Shown here: in pieces, positions 41,833-50,769 of the stretch
Position numbering within the stretch: position 1 is the stretch's first letter
How the letters are laid out: every line of letters begins with the position of its first letter
Source: CBDCMJ01 sp965218875
Lineage (GTDB): Bacteria > Chloroflexota > Dehalococcoidia > Lucifugimonadales > UBA3495
Assembly: GCA_965218875.1 (NCBI GenBank)
Contig: OZ244707.1
Location: 1,302,001 to 1,366,000 of the forward strand
Direction of reading: 5' to 3'
DNA: 64,000 nt
Position numbers and translations under genes: made by a program
Notes under the pieces: model-generated
The model's input: the letters and a program-made list of their open reading frames with translations, nothing else
The model's database searches: none
Told to the model about the DNA's origin: nothing

Positions 41833-42675
41833 TCAACCGTGGCGGCGCGGGCCGGTTTCCACCCAGAGGCGGTATACCAGGTTCTTGGGCAGGCCCAGAG
41901 AACCGGCCACCTCGGCGACGGCCTCTTGGGCCTTTGCGCCTTCCTGTCTCAGCCGGGACAGCCGCGTGGCGGCTTCCTCCGCCAGGAGCCCCGGGTCAAG
42001 GGGCTCTGCGGTCTTCGTAGCGCCTTCGATTACCACCACGTACTCGCCCCTGGGCTCCTGGGCGAGGTGGATGGCCTGGGACAGAGACCCTCGAAACACC
42101 TCTTCGTGCAGCTTGGTGAGCTCGCGGCACAGCGCCACTGCCCGGTCCCCCAACTCGTCCAGGGCGTCGTCCAGGGTGGCCCGCAGCCGGTGGGGGGCCT
42201 CGAACAGCACCAGGGTCATGGGCTGGGAAGCCAGTTCCCGCAGCCGGCGGCGGCGGTCGCGGCTATTGCGAGGCAGGAATCCCAGGAAGGCAAAGGCGTC
42301 GGCGTCCAGGCCGGACACCGACAGCGCGGCGGTCAGCGCGGAAGGACCGGGCGCCACTTCCACCGGAAAGCCCTGGGCCGCGGCCGCGGAGACCAACTGA
42401 CTCCCCGGATCGCTGATCCCCGGCATTCCGGCGTCGCAGACCAGGGCCACGTTCCCCATCTCCAGGGCCCTCAGCACCCGGGGAATCCGGGACCGCCAGT
42501 TGTGCCGGTTGTAGCTGACCAGGGGCGCCCGCAGGCCCAGGTGGGTCAGCAGCCGGCGGCTGACCCGGGTGTCTTCGGCCGCTATCAGCGACACCTCGCC
42601 CAGGACCCTCGCCGCCCGCCGGGTGATGTCCTCCAGGTTTCCGATGGGTGTTCCCACCACGAACAGCGTGCCCAT
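41833..42675 (-). CDS. rsmI: 16S rRNA (cytidine1402-2'-O)-methyltransferase
   Basis: A 280-residue SAM-dependent tetrapyrrole-methylase-fold enzyme that 2'-O-methylates C1402 in 16S rRNA. MGTLFVVGTPIGNLEDITRRA at the N-terminus, AAEDTRVSRRLLTHLGL, LVCDAGMPGISDPGSQLV, VEVAPGPSALTAALSVSGL and FLGFLPRNSRDRRRRL are diagnostic. The ATG at 42675 is chosen because the family begins exactly there; an in-frame ATG exists at 42744. It is convergent with the cyclophilin gene. Confidence 0.95.
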   Translation of the reverse strand: MGTLFVVGTPIGNLEDITRRAARVLGEVSLIAAEDTRVSRRLLTHLGLRAPLVSYNRHNWRSRIPRVLRALEMGNVALVCDAGMPGISDPGSQLVSAAAAQGFPVEVAPGPSALTAALSVSGLDADAFAFLGFLPRNSRDRRRRLRELASQPMTLVLFEAPHRLRATLDDALDELGDRAVALCRELTKLHEEVFRGSLSQAIHLAQEPRGEYVVVIEGATKTAEPLDPGLLAEEAATRLSRLRQEGAKAQEAVAEVAGSLGLPKNLVYRLWVETGPRRHG

Positions 42676-42873
42676 GGGACTACGTATACCCCGTAACTCG
42701 CGCCGCTGGCAAATGGGGGGCGCCGGCGCCGGGCCAAAATGCAACTCGCTGCCTCCAGCCCTTGCCCGGCGCGGATGGGGCCGCTAAGCTCAATAACGGT
42801 CCCTGGCGGCGCGGCGCGCCTCCGGGCCGGAGCCTGCGAGACCGGGAAACAACCAACGACGAGAGGAAGCAGC

Positions 42874-44544
42874 ATGGCCAAGGTCACCGGGTCCCATCTA
42901 TTCATCAGGTGCTTGAAGCAGGAGGGCATCGAGAAGGTGTTCACCATCGTCGGCGACACCATCCTTCCCCTGGTGGACGCGGCGGCCGACGAGGGCATCG
43001 AGTTCATCGACACCCGCCACGAGGGAGCCGCCCTGCACATGGCGGACGGCTACGCCCGGATTACCGGCCGGCCGGCGGTGGGCATGGTCACCGGGGGGCC
43101 TGGGTTTTCCAACGCCATTTCCGCGCTGCCCGCCATATACACCTCCGAGAGCCCTGTGGTCTTCGTGGCCGGCTGCGCCGAGTTGCCCGAAAAGGGCATG
43201 GCTACTTTCCAGGAAGTCGACCAGATCGGCATGACTGCGTCGGTGACCAAGGGGTCCTGGCTAATCCACGACAAAGCTCGCATTCCCGAGTTCGTGGCCA
43301 CAGCCTTTCGCACCGCCCTCAGCGGCCGCCCCGGCCCGGTGCACTTGACTCTTCCCATTGACCTGCAGGAGCAGGAGATTTCCGAGGAGGAGCTGCCCCG
43401 GATCCTGCCGCGGGAGTATCGCCACCAGGGCCGGCCCCAGGGCGACCCGGCGTTGGTGCGGGAGGCTGCCGCGCTGCTGCAGGAAGCGTCGCGCCCGGTG
43501 ATCATCGCCGGGAATCCCGCCCGCTACTCGGTGGCCCCGGAGCAGCTGCAGGCCCTGGCCGAGGCCACCGGGGTCCCGGTGTTTACCGTAGAGCAGGCCC
43601 GGGGCCTGTTGGACGACGATCATCCGCTGTGTTTCGGGTACGCCGACGGCGCGCTAAACCCGGCGGCCCGCCGGTTTAGGGAGGCCGACGTGGTGTTGTT
43701 GCTGGGCAAGCGGATGGACCACCGCTACCGCTTTGGCAACGTTTTCGGCCCGGACGCGCGGATCATCCAGGCCGACGCTTCCCCCGCGGAAATAGGGCGC
43801 AACCGGGGCGTGTCGGTGGGCCTGCTGGGAGACCTGGGCGCGGTGGCGGAGCAGCTGACCGCCGCCGCCAAGGGAAGCCGGGCCAACGCCCTGGGCAACT
43901 GGATAGGCCGGCTGGAGCAGGACCGCGCCGCCTGGCGGCAAGACCTGCAAGACCACGCCGGCACGGGAGAGCCCATGCACCCCATGGACGTCTACACCGG
44001 CTTGGACGGGCTGATCGACAGGGACACGGTCATCGTCCTGGACGGGGGCGATTACGTCCAGTGGGGCCGGTCGTACCTGAAGGCCCGCCAGCCGGGGCGC
44101 TTCATCCGGCTGGGGCCGCTGAGCCACCTGGGAGCCAGCATACCCTATGGCATGGCCGCCAAGCTGGCCCACCCGGAGAGCAAGGTGTTGGTCTTCTTGG
44201 GGGACGGATCGTTTGGATTCCACGCCATGGAGTACGACACCTGCGTGCGCCACAACATACCCATCACCACGGTGATGGGGAACGACAGCACCTGGGGCAT
44301 CGACAAGACCTTTCAGTTGGCTTACTTCAACCGGGCGGTGGCCACGGACCTGCGAGACGTCCGCTACGACAAGGTGGTAGAGGCCCTGGGGTGTTACGCG
44401 GAGCACGTGGAGCGCCCGGAGGAGGTGGCTCCCGCCGTGCGGCGGGCGCTGGAGTCGGGCCGGCCGTCGCTGGTGCACGCCGTGGTCCGCTCGGAACCCA
44501 GTCCCCTGGCCGAGGCCATGATATCCCGGCGCCGAGGGGGTTAA
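42874..44544 (+). CDS. Thiamine-diphosphate-dependent enzyme (acetolactate synthase-like)
   Basis: A 556-residue ThDP enzyme with the three-domain layout of acetolactate synthase, oxalyl-CoA decarboxylase and 2-hydroxyacyl-CoA lyase. Catalytic Glu50 lies in FIDTRHEGAALHMADGYAR; the cofactor motif GDGSFGFHAMEYD ends in GNDS near 443-470; the central domain has PVIIAGNPARYS. It lacks clear markers that separate these activities, so only the superfamily is assigned. GAGAGGAAG precedes the ATG at 42874. A promoter and an RdhA-like gene follow. Confidence 0.88.
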   Translation: MAKVTGSHLFIRCLKQEGIEKVFTIVGDTILPLVDAAADEGIEFIDTRHEGAALHMADGYARITGRPAVGMVTGGPGFSNAISALPAIYTSESPVVFVAGCAELPEKGMATFQEVDQIGMTASVTKGSWLIHDKARIPEFVATAFRTALSGRPGPVHLTLPIDLQEQEISEEELPRILPREYRHQGRPQGDPALVREAAALLQEASRPVIIAGNPARYSVAPEQLQALAEATGVPVFTVEQARGLLDDDHPLCFGYADGALNPAARRFREADVVLLLGKRMDHRYRFGNVFGPDARIIQADASPAEIGRNRGVSVGLLGDLGAVAEQLTAAAKGSRANALGNWIGRLEQDRAAWRQDLQDHAGTGEPMHPMDVYTGLDGLIDRDTVIVLDGGDYVQWGRSYLKARQPGRFIRLGPLSHLGASIPYGMAAKLAHPESKVLVFLGDGSFGFHAMEYDTCVRHNIPITTVMGNDSTWGIDKTFQLAYFNRAVATDLRDVRYDKVVEALGCYAEHVERPEEVAPAVRRALESGRPSLVHAVVRSEPSPLAEAMISRRRGG

Positions 44545-44615
44545 GCCCGTGGCGAGCTCCGGGGCCTGTTGCAAAACACCCAGGCCGACGTATAAAGAAC
44601 ACAGGGTGAGATTGC

Positions 44616-44644
44616 TTGACAAATAAATTCTCAACGGGTATGGT
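44616..44644 (+). promoter_or_regulatory. Putative promoter of the RdhA-like gene
   Basis: A perfect TTGACA (44616-44621) and TATGGT (44639-44644) with a 17-base spacer in a locally AT-rich stretch, about 53 bases before the ATG. Confidence 0.55.
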
Positions 44645-44696
44645 TGGCCTCAGACCGTGGCCCCAGCCGAGGTACTGTTAAGCCGGAGGTATTAGT

Positions 44697-45971
44697 ATGC
44701 TAAAAATTGGGCATGAAGTGGTCCGCCCGGGCAAACAGCCGGGTGACCCCCAGGTCACCATCCCGGTGCCTGAGGAGTTGGAGACGGTGCCCGGAATCCC
44801 TCTCAACAACCGGGAGGTGGACTGGTATTCTCGGGAGTATCCCCTGGAAACCATGAACATCGATGAGAGGGCCTCACGGGACTGGGCCAACGCCATCCGC
44901 GACCAGCACGTCGAGATGCGGGAGATCCGCAAGGAGCACGACAAGCTCAACCACCCGCTTATCGTCGCCGCCCGGCTCTCCGGCGATCAGGAACCCAGTG
45001 TGGAGCCTACCGGTGAGGACGTAACCGAGCAGATCAAGGCCAAGGCCCGGGAAGTGGGATTCCTGGAAGTGGGAATCACCGCCTACGACTACCGGTACAC
45101 CTACAAGAGCAAGAAGGACTGGGTCAAATTCCCTCACGCCATCTGCTTGGCCTACGAGCAGGACTTCGAACCCACCCAGACCATTCCCAGCATATCGGCG
45201 GAGATCGTCCACTCCAGCACCTACCGCACTGAGGGCGCCGCCGCTCTGGAGTTGAGCAAGTTCATCAACTCCCTGGGCTATCGCGCTCAGCTGCACAGCC
45301 CCAACGACAACACCGGTCCCTACATCCCCATGATGGTGGCGGCTGGCCTGGGTCAGTTGGGCGCCTGCGGCTACCTGCTCACCCCCCATGTGGGCAACCG
45401 CTGCCGGATCATGATAGTCACCACCGACGCCAACGTTGGCTACGACGAGCCGGTGGACTACGGAATCCACGCCTTCTGTCAGGTCTGCCAAGTCTGCGTC
45501 AACCGCTGCCCCGGCCGGGCGCTGATGCGGGACAAGATCTGGTGGCGTGGCATGGAGAAGAATAAGCTCTACTTCAAGCGCTGCCGGCCGGTTATGGCCC
45601 GCTACCTGGGCTGCGGCATCTGCATGAAGGTTTGCCCCATACAGAAGTACGGGATGCAGACGGTGATGCAGCACTACGCCGAGACCGGGCAGGTGCTGGG
45701 CAAGGGCACCCACGACCTCGAGGGCTACGAGCTAGAGGGCAAGGGCTACTTCGGCCCCGGCGAGCTTCCCGTGTTCGACCGGGACTTCTTCAGCTCCATG
45801 CCCCACGGCGACACCGAGCAGTGGGCCTTCGACCAGTTCCGGCAGAGGGCAGCCTCGACAGGCGGTGTCATCACCGACGAGATGGTCGAGGAGCTAAGGG
45901 CCGAGGTCGCCCGCGGCTTGTCCCAGAACCGGGACAACATCGGCATGATGGAAGAGGAAGACTACATCTAG
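44697..45971 (+). CDS. Reductive-dehalogenase-like iron-sulfur/corrinoid protein
   Basis: A 424-residue protein related to RdhA and epoxyqueuosine reductase. GLGQLGACGYLLTPHVGNRCRIMIVTTD (217-244) matches the RdhA corrinoid-domain signature. Two [4Fe-4S] sites follow: CQVCQVCVNRCPG (Cys261, 264, 267, 271), and Cys296 with CGICMKVCP (Cys306, 309, 313). There is no twin-arginine signal and no RdhB membrane anchor gene, so it is probably cytoplasmic, as in catabolic or non-respiratory homologues. The N-terminal 100 residues are unusual. Whether it acts on organohalides is unproven. GGAGG precedes the ATG. Confidence 0.82.
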   Translation: MLKIGHEVVRPGKQPGDPQVTIPVPEELETVPGIPLNNREVDWYSREYPLETMNIDERASRDWANAIRDQHVEMREIRKEHDKLNHPLIVAARLSGDQEPSVEPTGEDVTEQIKAKAREVGFLEVGITAYDYRYTYKSKKDWVKFPHAICLAYEQDFEPTQTIPSISAEIVHSSTYRTEGAAALELSKFINSLGYRAQLHSPNDNTGPYIPMMVAAGLGQLGACGYLLTPHVGNRCRIMIVTTDANVGYDEPVDYGIHAFCQVCQVCVNRCPGRALMRDKIWWRGMEKNKLYFKRCRPVMARYLGCGICMKVCPIQKYGMQTVMQHYAETGQVLGKGTHDLEGYELEGKGYFGPGELPVFDRDFFSSMPHGDTEQWAFDQFRQRAASTGGVITDEMVEELRAEVARGLSQNRDNIGMMEEEDYI

Positions 45972-46034
45972 GGAACGCCTTCCCGCACGATGCCCCCGGA
46001 GAGTCTGATCTGGGGGCTCAATAGACCGGCGAAA

Positions 46035-46075
46035 GAGGCCCTGTCCTCCTGAGAAGGACGGGGCCTCAACCTTTT
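46035..46075 (+). terminator. Rho-independent terminator after the RdhA-like gene
   Basis: Arms 46035-46047 and 46055-46067 form a 13-bp stem with a single G-U pair and a seven-base loop, followed by AACCTTTT. It lies 64 bases after the stop. Confidence 0.75.
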
Positions 46076-46479
46076 CCGGGTTGGGCTGGACCCATATCGT
46101 CCCGGTCAACCATATAGAGAGTGTCGGGACGGGAAATCATCCCGGCCGGTGCGGCATGAAGCTGGCGCGCGAGGACCGCCGAGAGCATCAAACCGGGCCG
46201 GAAGACCGAAATCGACCGGTATGCGGGAGGGCCATGAGGGAGTCCGCCATCGACAGGCCATCTCTCCCACGCCCCTGTTCCGGCCCAAAGGCCGCCAGCG
46301 ATGGGATTGCGCGGCGCGGCGGCTGGCAAACTTTGGGAAAGGGTTGCGTGACAACAAGGGCTAGGCCGACCACCCATTGCATCGGCCACGCAGCCCCTGG
46401 CCTCCGCGGCCTCAGGGTCATTTAATTGTGAACAAATGCCTTCCGAGTGCGGCCTGGTCAGCTCACCTTAGTTCCTGCG

Positions 46480-46850
46480 AGCGGCTTGGGATTCCTCACC
46501 CGCTTGACGGGTTCGGAATGACAGGGAAGCCGGGTTCGGAATCACAATGGCCTTGCGGAGGCCACATAACGGCGGTGAAAATTGGGCAGCGCCGAGCGGC
46601 CCATCACCCCAGCGGCCGGGGCTTGCGGCTATGCATCTTAGATTCCTCGTCGCTGCGCTCCAGCGGAATGACAGGGTGGGGCGCTCCAGCGGAATGACCG
46701 GGGTGGGGCGTAGACGGCCCCTGCCCGGCTGCTAACCCCTCCCTGTCATGCCCGGGCCCGTCCTCCGTCTATTTTCGTGGTAATGAAAGGGAAGCCGGGT
46801 TCGGAATGACAGGGGAGCCTGGTTCGGTGACAGGGAAGCCGGGTTCAAGA
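46480..46850. repeat. Cluster of GTCATTCCG/CGGAATGAC repeats
   Basis: Several copies in both orientations: TTCGGAATGACAGGGAAGCC near 46509, AGCGGAATGAC twice near 46670-46700, and tandem GGGAAGCCGGGTTC units at 46790-46840. Part of 46545-46660 is the reverse complement of 36310-36425. The whole gap 46076-46931 holds only these repeats and no recognisable gene. Confidence 0.6.
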
Positions 46851-46931
46851 TGATGTGGACGCGGCGGTTGCGCGTCCTTCCGGGGTCACCATTGAATGAC
46901 CCTGGCTGTGGTACGCGTTGGACGGCGACGG

Positions 46932-48200
46932 TCAGAGAGTGTTGCCGCCGTCCGGTCCGGGAACTCCGGCGGAGGCCGGCTGGGTCTGCTTTATACTGTC
47001 GGCCAGCCGCTCCAACTCTCGCTGGTAGGACTCGGAGCCCCGGTCCCTCAGATCGAAGACCACGTGCTCGCTCCGCAGGGTCCGCGCCAAGCCCCGGCCC
47101 CGGGGCGCCACCACCGTGTCGTCGGTGCCGACCAGGAACAGGACCCACCGGTCCCGGGTGTCTTGGGCCTGTTTCGCCCCCGTGATGTCGTTGCGGACCG
47201 TCTCGCTGTCCAACGCCGCCTCGGTGCAGACCACGATTAGCTTGTCGTAGGCCCGCACCCATCGCTCCACCTCCTCCTGGTCGGAGGTGCTGTGCCGGTC
47301 CACCAGGGCGTTGCCCCGGGCGTTTTCCGGGAAGAGCCAGCAGCGGACCCCCTGGGCCCGCAAGTCGCCAAGAAGGTGACTGGCAACGGCGCTGTCCCCG
47401 GCGGCGCAGGAGATGAAGGAGTCCTCCCGGAAAAAGGGGGCCCCCGCCAGGGAACGTTGGAAGTCGATGAGGGATTCGGGCGTTCCCACTCCCCGCAGGA
47501 AGTCCTCAGGGAGTTTGCCTCCCGAGCGGTACAGGGCGTCGATGCCTACGGTGCTGGGAGCGTCGTGGCGGATCCGGTCCATCCCCTGGGCCACGCCGAG
47601 GTCACAATTGCGGAACACGCTGTACCCCATGATGCTGCCCCCCAAATCAGCCCCCGACAAGTCGGCGCTATGAAACAGCGCCTCGTAGAAATCGGCCCCA
47701 TCAAAGCTGGCGTTGGTGAGGTTGGTCCGGGTCAGGATGGCCCGGTTGAGGTTGGCCCCGGTCAGCACCGCGCCGGTCAGGTCGGCGCCGGTCAGGTTGA
47801 CCCGGGCCAAGTTGGCTCGGGTGAGATTGGCCCCCGAGAGGTTGGCGCCGGAAAGCACCGCCCGGTCCAAGTCGACGCTGGAGAGGTCGGCGCCCCTGAG
47901 ATTGGCCCCGCGGAGGTTGGCGCCGTTCATCAGCGCGCCGCTGAGGTCGGCCTCGATAAGGTTGGCGTGGTACATGTGACTGGGGTTGAGGTAACAGTGC
48001 GACAGCTTGGCCCGCTGCAGCATGGCGCCCATCAAGTCGGCGTTGCGCAGGTCGGCCCCGCTCAGGTTTACCTGGGGCATACGGGCGTAGCTCAGGTAGG
48101 CGGTATTGAGGTCTAGGACCTCGTTGGGATGCTCCTCTCGCCAGCGAGCCACCACGTCGCGTCCCTTCTTCACCAGCTGAGCGTGCTCCATGTTAGCCAT
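46932..48200 (-). CDS. Pentapeptide-repeat / TIR-domain fusion protein
   Basis: About 422 residues. Residues about 45-205 are A(N/D)Lxx pentapeptide repeats (VNLSGADLRNADLMGAML, ANLRGANLRGADLSSVDL and more), forming a right-handed quadrilateral helix. Residues about 265-365 resemble a TIR domain: DSFISCAAGDSAVASHLLGDLRAQGVRCWLFPENA, VERWVRAYDKLIVVCTEAAL and SETVRNDI. Where many TIR NADases have Glu after S-x-W-C/V, this has Asp. TIR proteins serve in bacterial NAD-depleting immunity or signalling. ATG 48200 is chosen for GGAG eight bases upstream. It stands alone, without a sensor partner. Confidence 0.82.
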   Translation of the reverse strand: MANMEHAQLVKKGRDVVARWREEHPNEVLDLNTAYLSYARMPQVNLSGADLRNADLMGAMLQRAKLSHCYLNPSHMYHANLIEADLSGALMNGANLRGANLRGADLSSVDLDRAVLSGANLSGANLTRANLARVNLTGADLTGAVLTGANLNRAILTRTNLTNASFDGADFYEALFHSADLSGADLGGSIMGYSVFRNCDLGVAQGMDRIRHDAPSTVGIDALYRSGGKLPEDFLRGVGTPESLIDFQRSLAGAPFFREDSFISCAAGDSAVASHLLGDLRAQGVRCWLFPENARGNALVDRHSTSDQEEVERWVRAYDKLIVVCTEAALDSETVRNDITGAKQAQDTRDRWVLFLVGTDDTVVAPRGRGLARTLRSEHVVFDLRDRGSESYQRELERLADSIKQTQPASAGVPGPDGGNTL

Positions 48201-48412
48201 ATCGGGCACTCCGGACTCGGGGTAATTTCAGCGCCTCGGCCCTCGGCGGGAGCCGGACCCCCCGGGTTGGGGGTATCTCCTAGGAAAGTCGCGCGCCGGG
48301 AGGTGAAACAACAGGGTCTGGGCCGGAACCTATTAGGGATTTTAGCATAGCCCCCGGCGGTGGGCTAACCGGGTTTGCGGCGGCGCCCGGTTCCCACGGG
48401 CCTTCGGCCAGC

Positions 48413-48441
48413 TTGAACGCCGTTGGGCTTTGCTATATGAT
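48413..48441 (+). promoter_or_regulatory. Putative promoter of argF
   Basis: TTGAAC (48413-48418) and TATGAT (48436-48441) with a 17-base spacer; transcription would start about 17 bases before the argF ATG. Confidence 0.5.
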
Positions 48442-48464
48442 GCGGTGGCCGGGAAGGGGCCTTT

Positions 48465-49373
48465 ATGCCAGCCAAGAGGGACCTGTTATCAATCACTGAC
48501 CTCGGACCGGACGAGACCCTGGGGGTCATCCGCCGGGCCAGGGAGATGAAAGAGGGGGATTCCGGCAGGCCTCTGGAGAACAAGAGCGTCGCCCTCCTCT
48601 TCGAGAAGCCTTCCCTACGCACCAGCACCAGCTTTCAGGTAGGGATTGCCCAACTCGGCGGCTACTCCGTCTACATGAACCAGGACGGCGTGGGATTGGG
48701 CGTCCGGGAGCCGGTTTCTGACGTGGCGCGGGTCCTCTCCGGCTACGTCGACTGCATTATCGCCCGGGTGTTCTCCCACCGGCACTTGGAGGAGTTGGCC
48801 AGATATTCCAGCGTGCCGGTGATAAATGCCCTGTCCGACTGGGAGCATCCCTGCCAAACCCTGGCGGACCTGCTGACCATCGACGAGCACCTGGGCGGCC
48901 TTCACGGAGTGAAAGTGGCGTTCATCGGAGACGGAAACAACGTGGCCCGCAGCCTGTGCCTGGCCCTGCCTGCGGTGGGAGCCAGCTTCGCCATCGCCGC
49001 GCCGGAGGGATATAATCTGGACGGCCCCACCCTGGCCGAGGCCCGGCGACGCTCCGACTCGGCCCAGGTATTGACCTTGACCGACCCCAGGGAGGCCGTT
49101 GCCGGGGCCGCCGTGGTGTACACCGACGTGTGGGCCAGCATGGGCCAGGAGACGGAGGCGGCTGCGCGCCGCAAGGCTTTCGAGGGCTACGCGGTAGACC
49201 CCGGCCTCCTGTCTCACGCCAACTCCGGTGCTTTGTTCATGCACGACATGCCCGCCCACTACGGAGAGGAAGTGCCGCCGGGAATGCTGGAGCATCCCCA
49301 GTCCGTGGCCTACCCGCAGGCCCACAACCGGTTGCATGCCCAGAAGGCCCTGCTGGAGTTCCTGCTGACCTGA
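48465..49373 (+). CDS. argF: Ornithine carbamoyltransferase
   Basis: A 302-residue transcarbamylase that makes citrulline from ornithine and carbamoyl phosphate. Carbamoyl-phosphate contacts are SLRTSTSF (50-57, the usual second Arg is Ser), RVFSH near Arg101 and HPCQTLADL (128-136). DVWASMGQE (221-229) is typical of OTC. The ornithine-binding HCLP loop reads HDMP (260-263), so Cys is replaced by Asp; ENRLHAQ is NRLHAQ. OTC is the best call, but the altered loop leaves some doubt about the substrate. It is followed 22 bases later by der. Confidence 0.85.
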   Translation: MPAKRDLLSITDLGPDETLGVIRRAREMKEGDSGRPLENKSVALLFEKPSLRTSTSFQVGIAQLGGYSVYMNQDGVGLGVREPVSDVARVLSGYVDCIIARVFSHRHLEELARYSSVPVINALSDWEHPCQTLADLLTIDEHLGGLHGVKVAFIGDGNNVARSLCLALPAVGASFAIAAPEGYNLDGPTLAEARRRSDSAQVLTLTDPREAVAGAAVVYTDVWASMGQETEAAARRKAFEGYAVDPGLLSHANSGALFMHDMPAHYGEEVPPGMLEHPQSVAYPQAHNRLHAQKALLEFLLT

Positions 49374-49395
49374 TCTTCTGCACCAGAGCCAAGTT

Positions 49396-50769
49396 TTGCC
49401 ACAGCCCATATTGGCCTTCATCGGCCGGCCCAACGTCGGCAAGTCGTCCCTCTTCAACCGGATCCTGGGACGCCGTCACGCGATAGTGTCAGAGGTGGCG
49501 GGGACTACCCGTGACCGGCTCATCGCCGAGGCCGACTGGGACTATCACCGGTTCATCATGGTGGATACGGGAGGCCTAGAGCAGGACCCGGAAGGCGCTA
49601 TCGAGCAGAAGGTCCAAGAGCAGGCCCAGATGGCCATGGAGTCGGCCGACGTAGTCGTGTTTCTCACCGACGTCACCGAGGGACTCACCGCGGCGGACCA
49701 CGTTGTCGCGGACCGTCTCCGGCGCACCACCAAGCCGGTGGTCTTGGCGGTGAACAAGTCGGACAACGAGACGAGAGAGTTCGCGGCGTCGGAGTTTTAC
49801 TCCCTTGGATTGGGCGAGCCTTTCCCCATAAGCGCCTACCACAACCTGGGAATCTACCAGTTGATGGACGAGGTCGTCTCCCACTTCCCGCCGCCCGATT
49901 CGTTTCCCGTGGACGCAACAGACGGCCCGGAGACAGGACCGGCCGACGCGGGCTCCGGGGAGCCTCCCGAGCTAAAGCTGGCCATCGTGGGCCGGACCAA
50001 CGTGGGCAAGTCGCAGTTGCTGAACGCCATTCTGGGGCAGGAGCGGTCCATCGTAAGCCGGGTGGCAGGCACCACGCGAGACGCCCTGGATACCGCCATC
50101 ACCTACCGGGGCAACAACCTTGTGCTAATCGACACCGCGGGCATCCGGCGTCCGGGCCAGGTCCAGCGGGGTGTGGAGAAGTACAGCGTCATGCGGGCAG
50201 TCAGCGCCGTGAACCGCAGCGACATCGCTTTGATGGTGGTGGACGCCACCGAGCTTGCCACGGCCCAAGACGCCCACGTCGCCGGCCTGGCTTGGGACGT
50301 TTGCCGGGGCTTGATCGTGGTGATCAACAAGTGGGACCTGGTAGAGCGGGATGGGCAAGCCGCGAGGGAGCGAGCTCTGTTGCGGATGCGGGAGCGCCTC
50401 CACTTCATGTCATACGTGCCCATCTGCTTCACGTCGGCGCTGCACGGGGAAGGCATCCGCGGAGTCATGCAAACGGCCCTGGAGCTCTGGCTGGAACGGC
50501 TCCGGTTTGTGCCGCACCGGGAATTGCAGTACCTGCTGGCCGACGCCCTGGCCGGCCACGCCCCGCCGGCAGGCCAGGGGCGCCGTCAAAAAGATAGGCC
50601 GCGGTTTACCCGTCTGCGGCAGGTGGACGTAAATCCTCCCACCTTTCTGTTCACGGTCGACCACCCGGAGTTGGTGCACTTTTCCTACCAGCGATACTTG
50701 GAGAACCGGCTGCGGGACACCTTCGGCTTTGACCACACCCACCTGAGACTGGTGTTCAAGAAGTCATGA
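49396..50769 (+). CDS. der: Ribosome assembly GTPase Der (EngA)
   Basis: A 457-residue double GTPase for 50S maturation. G1 boxes are GRPNVGKSSLFNRILG (about 10-25) and GRTNVGKSQLLNAILG (about 200). G3 DTGGLEQ and DTAGIRRPGQV, G4 NKSDN and NKWD, and the C-terminal KH-like domain (FVPHRELQYLLADAL ... FSYQRYLENRLRDTFGFDHTHLRLVFK) are all present. The start is TTG at 49396, directly after argF. Its stop overlaps the plsY start as ATGA. Confidence 0.96.
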   Translation: MPQPILAFIGRPNVGKSSLFNRILGRRHAIVSEVAGTTRDRLIAEADWDYHRFIMVDTGGLEQDPEGAIEQKVQEQAQMAMESADVVVFLTDVTEGLTAADHVVADRLRRTTKPVVLAVNKSDNETREFAASEFYSLGLGEPFPISAYHNLGIYQLMDEVVSHFPPPDSFPVDATDGPETGPADAGSGEPPELKLAIVGRTNVGKSQLLNAILGQERSIVSRVAGTTRDALDTAITYRGNNLVLIDTAGIRRPGQVQRGVEKYSVMRAVSAVNRSDIALMVVDATELATAQDAHVAGLAWDVCRGLIVVINKWDLVERDGQAARERALLRMRERLHFMSYVPICFTSALHGEGIRGVMQTALELWLERLRFVPHRELQYLLADALAGHAPPAGQGRRQKDRPRFTRLRQVDVNPPTFLFTVDHPELVHFSYQRYLENRLRDTFGFDHTHLRLVFKKS

